From contig CAWAMJ010000008.1 of assembly GCA_963783085.1 (NCBI GenBank), forward strand, positions 1 to 64,000: a stretch of 64,000 bases of DNA, read 5' to 3'. A program made the position numbers and the translations under genes. This stretch comes from CAVYUC01 sp963783085 (GTDB lineage: Bacteria > Bacteroidota > Bacteroidia > Bacteroidales > Prolixibacteraceae). The notes beneath the pieces were generated by a model. It had not been told where the DNA came from. It saw only the letters and a list, made by a program, of their open reading frames with translations, and did not search any database. This document shows positions 27,601 through 36,258 of this stretch, in pieces; the first letter of the stretch is position 1; every line of letters starts with the position of its first letter.

Positions 27601-28288
27601 TATTTTGGTAAAGCTTTCCGGGCTCTTCCTGCCAAAAATACTGCAGCGGAGCCGGATCATGTGCATGCGGTGCGCTAAAACTCAGCGAGAGGCAAAACGG
27701 TTTGTCTGCCGGGGCCATATCAATAAATTCCAGCGCTTTTTCACCGGTGTAGCGGGTTAGATGTACCGTGTCGCCATTTAGCGTTTTGTAATAATAACCG
27801 CGGTAATCGTGGAAACGGCCGTTGCGATCGTACGACTCAACCACATCGAAAAGTTGGTCGGTTTTTGGGTAATTCACACCAAATTTGCCAAAAAAACCGG
27901 TGTAATATCCTGCTTTTTTCAATACTTCAGGATAGGAGTTTTCCATATATTCTTCGCGAATTGGTCCGGTTTGAAAGGTATATTTATGCGTACGTTCATA
28001 TAATCCGCTAAAAATACTTGCCCGGCTGGCTGCACAGATTGGCGTGGTAACGATTGCATTTTTGAAGTACGCGCCACTTTCAGCCAGCTTGTCCATTTCG
28101 GGAGTTTGAATAACCGGATTTCCGGCATAACCCAACGCGTCCCAGCGCTGATCGTCAGTAAGGATAAAAATGATGTTGGGCCGTTTATCGGGTGAAAGCT
28201 GATTCCCGTTTTTTTTATTTTGTCCGTTTAAAAGCATCACCGGTAAAAAAAGGAAAAGGAAAATGAATCTGGTCAGTAATCTGTTCAT
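24629..28288 (-). CDS. Bimodular secreted sulfatase - GH78 alpha-L-rhamnosidase
   Basis: A 1219-residue protein with a signal peptide. Residues 36-470 form an S1 sulfatase: DD at 45-46, catalytic Cys85 in C-A-A-S-R (CxAxR variant matured to formylglycine), and Asp310-Asn311. Residues about 476-1219 form GH78: fibronectin-like and beta domains, an (alpha/alpha)6 barrel with the acidic motif DGDRERIPYEAD, and a C-terminal SWNHAWGAAP-like segment (SDWNHAWGAAP). It would remove sulfate and rhamnose from one polymer. From memory, bimodular sulfatase/GH78 enzymes are known from ulvan-degrading loci. Residues about 706-747 contain a tandem repeat insert. First gene of the minus-strand cluster, divergent from a histidine kinase. 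Confidence 0.9.
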   Translation of the reverse strand: MNRLLTRFIFLFLFLPVMLLNGQNKKNGNQLSPDKRPNIIFILTDDQRWDALGYAGNPVIQTPEMDKLAESGAYFKNAIVTTPICAASRASIFSGLYERTHKYTFQTGPIREEYMENSYPEVLKKAGYYTGFFGKFGVNYPKTDQLFDVVESYDRNGRFHDYRGYYYKTLNGDTVHLTRYTGEKALEFIDMAPADKPFCLSLSFSAPHAHDPAPLQYFWQEEPGKLYQNMDMPPPKLAEDKYFERLPLPVREGFNRVRWTWRYDTPEKYQHSVKGYYRMIYGINLEIAKIRQKLEEKGQDKNTVIIVMGDNGYFLGERQLAGKWLMYDNSIRVPLIIYDPRVKKHRDISEVALNIDVPATIADLAGAKQPDSWHGKSLMPLVTGEKKSFPRDTILIEHLWEFENIPPSEGVRTNEWKYFRYVNNKSDEELYNLKDDPMETNNLVHDSKYADVLQNLQNKLDELAQKYADPFSGIPSGLTVEYIRDPRFTKIVDSRPEFAWIVPKEAVVQKAYQILVSSNKDLIGKNIGDVWDSGNVRSGKSTDVELGGAPLKPNTTYFWKVRIFDKDNRLTEYSKPQEFITGTFGDKITSSDYFQVEKIKPAAFRQNPDGSYFVDFGKDAFGKLQINYSAKQPETLTVRLGEKLSDGKIDRNPGGTIRFQEVKLEVVPEKPEFIVQLPPDKRNTGPAAVQLPDSFGVVMPFRYVEIARGSDFPRRDSDFPRSKETTQDADFPKSEKTTRDADFPKSAFTLKPNDLTQIAYFNYFDENSSSFSSSDSILNRIWEMCKYSIKATSFAGLYIDGDRERIPYEADAYLNQLSHYSVDNEYAMARKTIEYFMEHPTWPTEWQLHVALLFYQDYMYTGNTELIEKYYEPLKYKTLMELEFEDGLISTHSPKLNGEFMAKLGFADTTQRVRDIVDWPPAQEDTGWKLPKDWPQGERDGFVFRPVSTVINSFYYRNMKIMALFAHLLNKPEEELDFNARAARAKKAINERLYNENGEYYTDGIGTDHGAIHSNMLPLAFNIVPDSRKQNVADYIKTRGMGPSVYGAQFLMEALYNAGAEDYALGLLTATNDRSWYNMIKVGSTISMEAWDMRYKPNSDWNHAWGAAPANIIPRYLWGIQPKTPAFGVAAIKPQMSDLKYSTIKVPTIKGEIKGEYQFVNDRLQKYSIELPANMVGEFSLGFAPQDVVTVNGEPVNLSFGTIRLEPGKSEIEIRINSF
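26049..26170. repeat. In-frame tandem palindromic repeat inside the GH78 coding region
   Basis: Four copies of a unit centred on GACTTGGGAAAGTC lie within the sulfatase-GH78 gene with periods of 36, 36 and 21 bp, all multiples of three. The first copy is a perfect 8-bp hairpin (26049-26056/26061-26068) with loop GGGA. They encode repeated DxDFPxS peptides (for example DADFPKSEKTTR) in a loop of the beta domain. Confidence 0.8.
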
Positions 28289-28438
28289 AGCTGTAATCTT
28301 TAAACTTTTCTTTTGAAATCATGAAAATAAAACATTTTAATTGCCCTGTGTTAATTTTAAAGGAAAATACTTGTTGATAATTACACTTTATTTGCATTTA
28401 TTTGCCTGACAAACTTGTAAACGCGAAGGAAGATAACA

Positions 28439-30397
28439 ATGGACGCAGATATAAATGATTATATCAGCCAAAAGGAATTTTATGCGATTCTGGAAGATAT
28501 TCCTATCCCGGTAATTATAACCGAAGCCGGCAGCAGAGTCAGATTTGCAAATAAATACGCACTGGATTTAGGGGGTTACAAAAGCTTGTCGGGCATGAAA
28601 TGTTCCGAAACATTTTGTAAAGGAACAACATGCACTTGTCCCGGGAACGGCACTTTCGGGGATCAAATCCAGGAGCAAATATTTATTGGAAATGACGGGC
28701 GCGAAATAATCCGTGTCGAAAAAAATACAAACGGTAAATTTTAAAAACCAGTTTTTTTATGTTCAATTTTTCACCGATTTAACCGAACAAAAGGCGAAAG
28801 AAAAAAAATGGAAAGAAACTATTGTTAAAAAAGCGGTTGCAGAGAAAACGGCGGTTAACGAATCGAGAAAATTCGAGCAGCTTTTCGAAGGAGTTAAGTG
28901 AAGCCATTTTTGTACACGATTTTGAAGGGAAAATTCGGAAAGTGAACAGTAAAGCCTGCGAACGCATGGAATACACCAAAAAGGAACTTGAGTCGATGAA
29001 TATCGCCAATTTGGTTTCAGCGGAATTTGGAGACAGGCCTTTTGACATGATCAGCGAAGTACAAAAGAATAAAAGCACCGTTTTTCAATCGGTTCACCTT
29101 ACAAAATCGGGTAAAAAAATACCGGTGGAAGTTCATGCAAATGTTGCGGTTTTCGATGATCAAGCAGTAATTGTAGGTATCGCACATGATATAACAGTTC
29201 GTGAGAATTACGAATTGAAGTTGCTGGAAGCAAAACACTTAACCGAAAAAAATGAAGCCGAATTAAGAAACATATTCAATAAAGTTCCGTCCACTATTTT
29301 CATTCTTGACGAACATAAACGCGTTCAACGGTTAAATGCGAGTGGTATTAAAAAGTTTAACATTGCAGATGACGAAATTGTAAACAAGTTCGTTGGAGAT
29401 CTAATGATCTGTAAGAATTTCGGCACCTACGGTTGCAGCTATCCGGAACATTGCAAAAACTGCGATCTCATCGAAATCATTGACAAAGCGATTAAATATG
29501 GCGAAGAGTTAAATAAAAAGGAGATTGCTTTGGATTTAGCGGAAAACGGGATTTTCAAAGAACGGTTTTTTTTGGTTTCAATTTCCGCATTTACAAAAAA
29601 TGAAAATACTTTTTACGTGTTAACCCTCGACGATATTTCCGAAAGAAAAAGAATGGAGCAGGAACTTGTTGTCGCAAAGGAAAAAGCAGAAGTTTCTGAA
29701 AAATTGAAAACAGCATTTTTAAACACCGTCAGCCATGAAATCAGGACTCCGTTAAATGGCATCCTTGGTTTTCTCGATTTTTTCGAGGATGAAAAAAATT
29801 CGTTTGAACCGAAAGAGAAAGAAAAAATGTTTGAACTTGTGCGGATAAGTTCCCGCCGTTTAATGAACACAGTGTCTGACATAGTGGAAGCCTCCAAAAT
29901 TACATCCGGAATTATTGACACTGTTGTTGAAAATGTGTTGCTGGAACCGGTCGTAAACAGCCTGGTGAATGATTTAAAACAAAAGTACACCGGCAAGAAA
30001 ATCAGGGTTACCGTCAAAATTGAACAAATCCTTGTCAACCGGCAAATGGAAACCGATAAAATGATATTAACCCGCATTTTACATAACCTGCTCGACAACG
30101 CGTTTAAATTTACCCGGGAAGGCGATGTAGTTCTGGATATTAAAGAACAAACCAACGGGATTATGTTTTCTGTTGCAGACACCGGGATCGGAATTGAACA
30201 AAAAGATTTGGAGATTATTTTTGAACCGTTCCGGCAGGTCGATAATACTTTAACCAGGGCCTTCGACGGTAGTGGTTTAGGTTTAACAATTGCCTCAAAA
30301 TTAGCCGCCTGCCTGGGTGGGAAATATTACGGTTGAATCGATACCGGGAAAATCATCCACGTTCCGGTTTTTGTTGCCACAAAAACTAAACGGCTAA
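28439..30397 (+). pseudogene. Multi-PAS sensor histidine kinase disrupted by three frameshifts
   Basis: The reading passes through three frames: 28439-28744, to 28901, and on to 30336. Each join is one extra base: a 7-A run at 28719-28725, GAAGGAG at 28890-28891 (restores LFEELSEAIF) and about 30324 (restores GGKITVESIPGKSS, stop at 30397). The restored protein has three PAS domains, HisKA with NTVSHEIRTPLNG and an HATPase ending GSGLGLTIASKL. It has no membrane segment, so it would be cytosolic. Cys-rich motifs occur in PAS1 (KCSETFCKGTTCTC) and PAS3 (CSYPEHCKNC). It may be a true pseudogene or a consensus error. Divergent from the sulfatase-GH78 gene. Confidence 0.8.
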
Positions 30398-30457
30398 TAA
30401 AACCGGAAACCGGATTACAGGTAGCACGGTTATTTTGTAACTTTAACGGATTTAAAA

Positions 30458-30603
30458 TTGAGTCTGCTCCGAAAAGTCTGAGTTCATTGATTTTCAACTT
30501 CTTTACCCCTGACCCCTAAAGGGGAACTTGCTGAAAATCAATGAACTCATCAAAGTCCCCTTGAGGGGATTTAGGGGTTTTTGACTTTTCGGAGTGGACT
30601 CAA
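30458..30603. repeat. Interleaved palindromes enclosed by an outer stem
   Basis: An outer stem (30458-30478/30583-30603) pairs 19 of 21 bases. Inside it, arm A (TGAGTTCATTGATTTTCA, 30479-30496) pairs perfectly with A' (30532-30549). Arm B (30505-30529, containing CCCCTAAAGGGG) pairs imperfectly with B' (30553-30578). The order is outer, A, B, A', B', outer'. The core GAAAATCAAT and CCCTAAAGGG are shared with the element at 21789-21863. Confidence 0.8.
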
Positions 30604-30630
30604 AATTTGTATTCAAACCTTGTTTTATTT

Positions 30631-30724
30631 TAATTCTACTTTGATATTTTAGAAAAATCAACCTGATTTTATCCTAAAATCCTTAAAAAATCTAATTTTA
30701 AACCAATTTGTCAAAGTAGAATTA
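30631..30724. repeat. Nested inverted repeat
   Basis: Perfect 14-bp outer arms TAATTCTACTTTGA (30631-30644) and TCAAAGTAGAATTA (30711-30724) flank an inner near-perfect pair (ATTTTAG...AAAATCA, about 30646-30660, with its complement about 30664-30680). The structure could be a small non-autonomous transposon-like element or an RNA hairpin. Confidence 0.65.
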
Positions 30725-30748
30725 ACCTGTTTTTTTAACCATATTAAA

Positions 30749-31243
30749 ATGCAAAACGAAGACGAAAATAAATTTGGAACAACCGAAGAACTTCCGATTT
30801 ACAAAAAAGGAAAAGAAATTTTTGATGTGGTAAGACGCATCACCGACTTAATTCCGGAAGACAACGAGCATCTTCAGTATGTGAAGGGACAGATGCTGGG
30901 CGATGCCATGTTACTCACCGTGAAAATAGCCGGGGCCGAAGGCGGCGATTTATACGACATTCGGATGGAATGTGCTGCTATTATGCGTAAAGCTGCGCGC
31001 GATTTGATGGTTTCCAACCATTCGCTGAAAATGTTCGGTTTCGAAGAAGTGGAATATTTTGATATCGTGAGGGATTTAATTGAAGAATACCGGCTGCTTT
31101 TCATCGACTGGGTGGCGGGTTTCGACCAGTGGAACTACATCATCGACCGGTGGGGTTTATTTAATCCTCCCGGCGTAGGCCCATTCGACAAAGACCCTGA
31201 CGATGACATCCCTTTCAACCCCGATGATTTCGATTTTGAATAA
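30749..31243 (+). CDS. Conserved hypothetical helical protein
   Basis: A 164-residue soluble, acidic protein. Residues 20-130 predict four amphipathic helices, and the pattern GKEIFDVVRRITDLIPED then LLTVKIAGAEGGDLYD loosely recalls four-helix S23/Avd-like proteins. The C-terminus is a proline- and aspartate-rich tail (DKDPDDDIPFNPDDFDF). I recognise no firm family. It is a single gene after a palindrome-rich spacer; the ATG at 30749 is the first in frame. A weak hairpin follows at 31240-31268. Function unknown. Confidence 0.65.
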   Translation: MQNEDENKFGTTEELPIYKKGKEIFDVVRRITDLIPEDNEHLQYVKGQMLGDAMLLTVKIAGAEGGDLYDIRMECAAIMRKAARDLMVSNHSLKMFGFEEVEYFDIVRDLIEEYRLLFIDWVAGFDQWNYIIDRWGLFNPPGVGPFDKDPDDDIPFNPDDFDFE

Positions 31244-31537
31244 TCCGCTCATCTTTTCAGGAGATTATCTTTTTGCCCGCTTTCCCTTTTTTTTCGACTA
31301 TATTTTCAGTTGGAAAACTGCGTTTTTAATTCCAGAATTTCTGTACCCCAATTCATGATTTCGTCTGATTTTTTGATGATATCAACCAAAAAAATTCCAA
31401 TAATATTTTCATACTCAAAAGTATTTTATTTATTTTTTGTGTTGTAATTCATTAATATTTAGTAATTTGTTATTCGTATTTAAACTGAATAAAAATAATA
31501 ATGTATTATAAATTATGTAGAACTAAATAACAATTAA

Positions 31538-32308
31538 ATGAAAACAGCAAAAGCAGTAATAATAGTACTTCTTGGAATGTATATGACATTGCATGTTTCT
31601 TTCGCACAAGACGTTGCAAAAATGAAGATCCTGTTGTACGAAGTACAACTATCTCCTACCCAACTTGATAAGATTATTGACGCGGTGAAAGCAGAAAATG
31701 CTTATTACATGGAAAAAAAATTTCCGTATATGAACGTTACGCAATACAGCAACGATGGCTATTTGTGGTACGGAATACCATTTACCAGCTATGCCGATTT
31801 AGATAAAATGGACGTGGCCATTAAAAATTTATGGAAAGATAATCCGGAAAAAATGGAACAACTTGGACAGGGTTTTAACAACTATCAAAATGTTGCCAGA
31901 ATCATCCTGGAGTTACAGCCGCAGTATTCGGTACCGGGCGAATCTCAAATGGCGCCTCCCGAAGGCACCCGTTTCCGAATGTACGAGAAATTTTACATCA
32001 AACCCGGTCAGCGCCAGGAATTTGAAAAGCAACTGAAGAAATACGTCGATCTGCGCAATAAGCACGGCATAACGGATGCTTTTTACACCTATTTCCCGCA
32101 GTTTGCTCCCAACATTGACGTAATTTATTTTGTTGATGAAACCGGAAATAATCCCGCAGAACATTATCAGTTAAACGACGACCAATGGCAGAAATTCGGA
32201 ACAGAAGGGCAACAATTGTGGGACGATGTTTCGAAATTAATCGACCGCGTTGAAAGCCATCTGGGGCAAATTGATTACAGCATCATGTATTCACCTGAAA
32301 ATGAATAA
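31538..32308 (+). CDS. Exported hypothetical protein, possible dimeric alpha/beta-barrel repeats
   Basis: A 256-residue protein with a signal peptide ending in VSFAQ. The mature part looks like two similar alpha/beta units (KMKILLYEVQLSPTQLDKI and, later, RMYEKFYIKPGQRQEFEKQ), which recalls ferredoxin-like or NIPSNAP-type barrels. This assignment is tentative. No catalytic residues are evident. It is monocistronic, with an AT-rich 294-bp upstream spacer and a strong bidirectional terminator just downstream. Confidence 0.7.
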   Translation: MKTAKAVIIVLLGMYMTLHVSFAQDVAKMKILLYEVQLSPTQLDKIIDAVKAENAYYMEKKFPYMNVTQYSNDGYLWYGIPFTSYADLDKMDVAIKNLWKDNPEKMEQLGQGFNNYQNVARIILELQPQYSVPGESQMAPPEGTRFRMYEKFYIKPGQRQEFEKQLKKYVDLRNKHGITDAFYTYFPQFAPNIDVIYFVDETGNNPAEHYQLNDDQWQKFGTEGQQLWDDVSKLIDRVESHLGQIDYSIMYSPENE

Positions 32309-32332
32309 TTCTCTGAAATAAATTAACCATTA

Positions 32333-32371
32333 AAAAAAGGCTTCGCAGATTATTCTTTCGAAGCCTTTTTT
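32333..32371. terminator. Bidirectional intrinsic terminator
   Basis: A 13-bp perfect stem AAAAAAGGCTTCG (32333-32345) / CGAAGCCTTTTTT (32359-32371) with a 13-nt loop. T-runs on both strands let it end the plus-strand hypothetical gene and the minus-strand DUF1080 gene that converge here. Confidence 0.85.
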
Positions 32372-32401
32372 ATTCTCTGAAGTTGATTTCGCTAAAACTT
32401 T

Positions 32402-33409
32402 CTATTCGATAATCGGTGTAAGGACGATGTTCCTGTACATTACTTTCCCGTGATCACCCTGAAGATAAATGGGGCCTGGTTTAAAAACATCGGCAATGAT
32501 GGCGCCGCCGGTGGGCCCGTAAACCGGTTGATTATCGATGATTTTTGTACCGTTGAGATTAACTGTTAAGTGCCTTTTGTACAACGTAATATCCAGAGAT
32601 TGCCATTCGCCTGCAGGTTTTTCAGCTGCTGTTGACGGGGTGATCCGACTGTAAAGCGCACCCATGTTGTGCGAATCAAGTTCTTTTCCATACGAATCAA
32701 AAACCTGAATTTCATACATACCGCGCAAATAAACGCCGCTGTTACTGTGCTCCGGAACGCTGACATCCAGTTTCAGGTTGAAGTCGTTGAATTCATCCGT
32801 CGTACGTAAATTTCCGTACCGGACATCATGCCCTTCTTGTTGTGTGGGGTCATTTACAAGGTTTCCATCGATCACTTTGAATCCATTGGTTTGTTGCGGA
32901 TTAATCAACTGCCAACCCTCTAAATTCTTACCGTTAAACAACCGGACCGGTTCACCGTATTTTGCTTCCGACAAATCGGGTGCAGGCGGCACATCCGGAA
33001 GTTTCCAACCTTTAAATTCCGTGTGGGAAACGCTCATTCCGTCCCTCGCCGGTTCGCTGACGTAACCCGTTACTTTGTCGCCGTTTCGTTTAAAGTGAAA
33101 AGTTTGGGTAATGATATTTTTCCGTTCGCCGGTGCCTTCCACATTCCGTGTAACTTCGCGGGTGCGGGTTACAACGAGGTTTTTATCGTCTTCGAAATAA
33201 GCATGGGATACTGGCAGAACGCTTCCGCCCCGCCACAATAAATCGGCATCCAGCTGTCCACCACTCTCATGTACATCAAGCCAGCCAACTGCGCCATCTT
33301 CAATCTCGATGGTCCACATGCCATAAAAATCTTTTTTTGAATTTTGTCCTTTTGAATGCACGGCAAGCAATAAAACTGCAGCCGCTAAGAAGAATTTAAA
33401 ATTTTTCAT
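32402..33409 (-). CDS. Secreted DUF1080 (3-keto-disaccharide hydrolase-like) protein
   Basis: A 335-residue protein with a signal peptide (FFLAAAVLLLAVHSKGQ). Residues 25-130 form a small beta-rich domain (FYGMWTIEIEDGAVGWLDV). Residues 145-335 are a DUF1080 concanavalin-like domain: LFNGKNLEGWQLIN, NSGVYLRGMYEIQVFDS and GPIYLQGDHGKVMYRNI. DUF1080 proteins are periplasmic and have been linked to binding or hydrolysis of (3-keto-)disaccharides. The gene ends at a shared terminator and has its own -7 element. Not adjacent to other sugar genes. Confidence 0.88.
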   Translation of the reverse strand: MKNFKFFLAAAVLLLAVHSKGQNSKKDFYGMWTIEIEDGAVGWLDVHESGGQLDADLLWRGGSVLPVSHAYFEDDKNLVVTRTREVTRNVEGTGERKNIITQTFHFKRNGDKVTGYVSEPARDGMSVSHTEFKGWKLPDVPPAPDLSEAKYGEPVRLFNGKNLEGWQLINPQQTNGFKVIDGNLVNDPTQQEGHDVRYGNLRTTDEFNDFNLKLDVSVPEHSNSGVYLRGMYEIQVFDSYGKELDSHNMGALYSRITPSTAAEKPAGEWQSLDITLYKRHLTVNLNGTKIIDNQPVYGPTGGAIIADVFKPGPIYLQGDHGKVMYRNIVLTPIIE

Positions 33410-33444
33410 TTTACCTGGTTTATGGTTAAAAATTCCGTTCAGAA

Positions 33445-33452
33445 CAAACTTA
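33445..33452 (-). promoter_or_regulatory. -7 promoter element for the DUF1080 gene
   Basis: The minus strand reads TAAGTTTG (TAnnTTTG), 35 bp upstream of the DUF1080 start codon. The -33 region is not clear. Confidence 0.45.
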
Positions 33453-33547
33453 CAAAAAAAGAGGTTGTTGCTGCATTTGCGGAGGCAATAAATTTATGAC
33501 TTAATTTTTCCCGTTACATTGCGGCAGAAAAAGATGTCTGCTCTGCA

Positions 33548-34129
33548 TTAAACCAGGTCGCATGCATCGGCCGGCATCCAGTGTTTGTGTTTTCCTTCCC
33601 ATTTAATATTGCATCCAATAGGATTGGTAACCGGCACAGAAACCGGTTTTCCGGAGGTTAATTCTTCGAGCGCATTTTCCAGATCATTAACAGTCATTTT
33701 GGATGTGTCACGGGGATTATCCACTCCCCTGCCCGTATAAACCAGTTTCCGTTCTTCGTCGAATACGTAAAAATGCGGGGTCCGCAATGCTCCGTAAGAC
33801 AAAGCCACTGCCTGCGATTCGTCCCTCAGGTATTTCCAGGGAAACTTGTTTTCTTCCATCCGCTTCACCATGTGGTTGAAATCATCGGTTTCATAAGTAT
33901 TTGCACTGTTTGAATTAATGGCTGCAAATTCAACGCCCATCGGTATAAAACGTTCGGCTGTTTTTCTGGTTACTTCATCGCTGCCCAACACATACGGACA
34001 GTGGTTACAGGTAAAAAATATAACCAGAAATTTTGCATCATCAAAACTCTCCAATGAATATGATTTCCCGTCGGTAGCCGGAAGTTTGAATTCCAGCGCT
34101 TTCTTTCCCAATTCCAGTGTAAATGCCAT
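33548..34129 (-). CDS. Thioredoxin-fold redoxin (AhpC/TSA-like)
   Basis: From ATG 34129 the protein has about 193 residues. It is a peroxiredoxin/TlpA-like fold with the redox motif CNHCPYV, then FAAINSNSANTYETDDF and a FDEERKLVYTGRGVDNP strand, as in bacterial thioredoxin-family proteins with a CNHCPY active site. No signal peptide is seen, so cytosolic. The exact electron donor and substrate are unknown. The upstream ATG at 34174 adds residues that look non-coding. Divergent from ligA with about 119 bp between starts. Confidence 0.85.
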   Translation of the reverse strand: MAFTLELGKKALEFKLPATDGKSYSLESFDDAKFLVIFFTCNHCPYVLGSDEVTRKTAERFIPMGVEFAAINSNSANTYETDDFNHMVKRMEENKFPWKYLRDESQAVALSYGALRTPHFYVFDEERKLVYTGRGVDNPRDTSKMTVNDLENALEELTSGKPVSVPVTNPIGCNIKWEGKHKHWMPADACDLV

Positions 34130-34248
34130 AATTGTTTTTTTATTTTTTCCCAAATAAAGAATATCGTTATTCACTCATCTGAAAAATGTTCCTTACATTT
34201 AACATTGAAAACATACTTGTTGTTTCATATAAAAACCAATTTTTGAGG

Positions 34249-36258
34249 ATGAGTCCGGAGGAAGTAATTATAAAGATCACACAATTAAGGAAAGAGCTCG
34301 ATGAACATAATTACCAATATTATGTGCTAAATGAACCGCTAATCAGCGATTACGAATTCGATATGAAACTGAAAGAACTGGAAAAACTGGAATCAGAATT
34401 TCCACAGTTTCAGGATGAAAATTCACCCACTCAACGGATTGGCAGCGATATCAATAAAGAATTTGTTCAGGTAGAACATAAATACCCCATGCTTTCATTG
34501 TCAAATGCCTACTCCGAAGAAGAAATTAAAGAATTTGACGCCCGCATCAGGCGGTTGCTCCACACCAATTTCGAATACACCTGTGAATTAAAATACGACG
34601 GTTCATCAATTAGCCTCTCCTATGAAAACGGGATGTTAATGAGAGCGGTGACCAGGGGCGACGGAACCAAAGGCGACGATGTTACTGCAAATGTTCGCAC
34701 CATTCGATCGGCGCCACTGGTTTTGCGCGGAAATGATTATCCTGAAGTTTTCGAAATCAGGGGCGAAGTGGTGATACCTTTCAAAACGTTTGAAAAGTTA
34801 AATGAAGAACGGGAAAAAAACGGCGAACCACCTTTGGCCAATCCTCGCAATGCTTCGGCAGGTACATTAAAAATGCAAAACTCTGCACTGGTGGCAGCGC
34901 GGCAACTCGATGCTTATTTTTATTACATTCTCGGCGATAATTTGCCGGCTGAAGGTCATTTTGAAAACCTGCAGGCAGCCCGTAAATGGGGCTTCAAAAT
35001 TTCGGATGCAACGCAGCTTTGCAAAAATCTTGACGAAGTGTTCTCATTCATCAAAAAATGGGATACGGAGCGGCACAAATTTCCCGTAGCCACTGACGGT
35101 GTGGTTATAAAAGTTAATTCGTTAAACCTGCAAAATAACCTCGGTTTTACGGCCAAATCGCCCCGATGGGCTATCGCCTATAAATTTAAAGCCGAAAGCG
35201 CTTCCACCATTTTAAAATCGGTTTCGTACCAGGTAGGCCGCACCGGAGCAGTTACACCGGTGGCAAATCTCGATCCGGTACTGATTGCAGGTACCATTGT
35301 AAAACGCGCAACGCTTCATAATGCAGATATCATGGAAAAGCTGGATTTGCACCTGAATGATACGGTGCATGTGGAAAAAGGCGGGGAAATAATTCCAAAA
35401 ATCACCGGTATCGATGCATCGAAGCGAATTCCGATGGCGCAGAAAGTGGAATTTATCACGGAATGCCCCGAATGTGGTTCCGCTTTAATCCGGAAAGAGG
35501 GAGAAGCCGCTCATTATTGCCCGAATGAAGAAGGATGTCCACCGCAGATTAAGGGGAAAATTGAACATTTTGTAAGCCGGAAGGCAATGGATATTGATGG
35601 CCTCGGACAGGAAACAATTGATTTATTATACAACGCCGGCCTGGTAAAAGGAATTGCAGATTTGTACCGTTTGGACAAAAGGCAACTGGTGCGGCTGGAA
35701 CGAATTCAGGATAAATCGGCACAACGCATTCTGGATGGTTTGGAAGCTTCGAAGAAAGTGCCTTTCGAACGGGTTTTGTTCGCACTTGGTATCCGGTTTG
35801 TCGGTGAAACGGTAGCAAAAACGCTGGCTAAAAGGTTGCATTCCATCGACCATATTATTTCCAAGACAAAGGAAGAGTTGGTTGAAATCGATGAAATTGG
35901 CGACAGAATTGCAGAAAGCATCGACGGATTTTTTCTTAACCCAAAGCACCTGGAACTGGTGAAATTTTTGAAATTGCAGGGGCTGCAGTTTGAAATAACA
36001 GAAGAAAAACAAAATAACAGGACCGAAAAACTTAAAGAATTAAATTTTGTTATTTCAGGTACGTTTAACCAAAAATCGCGTGATGAGCTCAAAGAAATTA
36101 TTGAACAGAACGGAGGTAGAAACGTAGGTTCAATTTCGAAAAAAACCAGTTATGTTTTGGCTGGAGAAAACATGGGGCCCAGTAAACTGGAGAAAGCGAA
36201 TAAGCTGGGAATACCCATTATTTCGGAAGAAGATTTTTTAATTATGCTGAATGAATAA
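34249..36258 (+). CDS. ligA: NAD-dependent DNA ligase LigA
   Basis: A 669-residue replicative ligase sealing nicks using NAD. Domains in order: Ia (HNYQYYVLNEPLISDYEFD), adenylation with nucleophile Lys115 in LKYDGSSI, OB fold, four-Cys zinc finger (CPECG...CPNEEGC), helix-hairpin-helix repeats (AMDIDGLGQETID and following), and a C-terminal BRCT domain. The start at 34249 is chosen because it follows a GAGG purine box and gives the standard N-terminus; ATG 34186 would add 21 unrelated residues. It overlaps or abuts the downstream gene. Confidence 0.96.
   Translation: MSPEEVIIKITQLRKELDEHNYQYYVLNEPLISDYEFDMKLKELEKLESEFPQFQDENSPTQRIGSDINKEFVQVEHKYPMLSLSNAYSEEEIKEFDARIRRLLHTNFEYTCELKYDGSSISLSYENGMLMRAVTRGDGTKGDDVTANVRTIRSAPLVLRGNDYPEVFEIRGEVVIPFKTFEKLNEEREKNGEPPLANPRNASAGTLKMQNSALVAARQLDAYFYYILGDNLPAEGHFENLQAARKWGFKISDATQLCKNLDEVFSFIKKWDTERHKFPVATDGVVIKVNSLNLQNNLGFTAKSPRWAIAYKFKAESASTILKSVSYQVGRTGAVTPVANLDPVLIAGTIVKRATLHNADIMEKLDLHLNDTVHVEKGGEIIPKITGIDASKRIPMAQKVEFITECPECGSALIRKEGEAAHYCPNEEGCPPQIKGKIEHFVSRKAMDIDGLGQETIDLLYNAGLVKGIADLYRLDKRQLVRLERIQDKSAQRILDGLEASKKVPFERVLFALGIRFVGETVAKTLAKRLHSIDHIISKTKEELVEIDEIGDRIAESIDGFFLNPKHLELVKFLKLQGLQFEITEEKQNNRTEKLKELNFVISGTFNQKSRDELKEIIEQNGGRNVGSISKKTSYVLAGENMGPSKLEKANKLGIPIISEEDFLIMLNE

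Larger units (their letters stand above)
30398..30748. other. Gene-free spacer packed with palindromic elements
   Basis: About 350 bp between the kinase end and a small hypothetical gene. Almost all of it is taken up by two inverted-repeat elements (30458-30603 and 30631-30724), listed separately. I see no gene and no clear promoter for the downstream gene. Confidence 0.6.
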
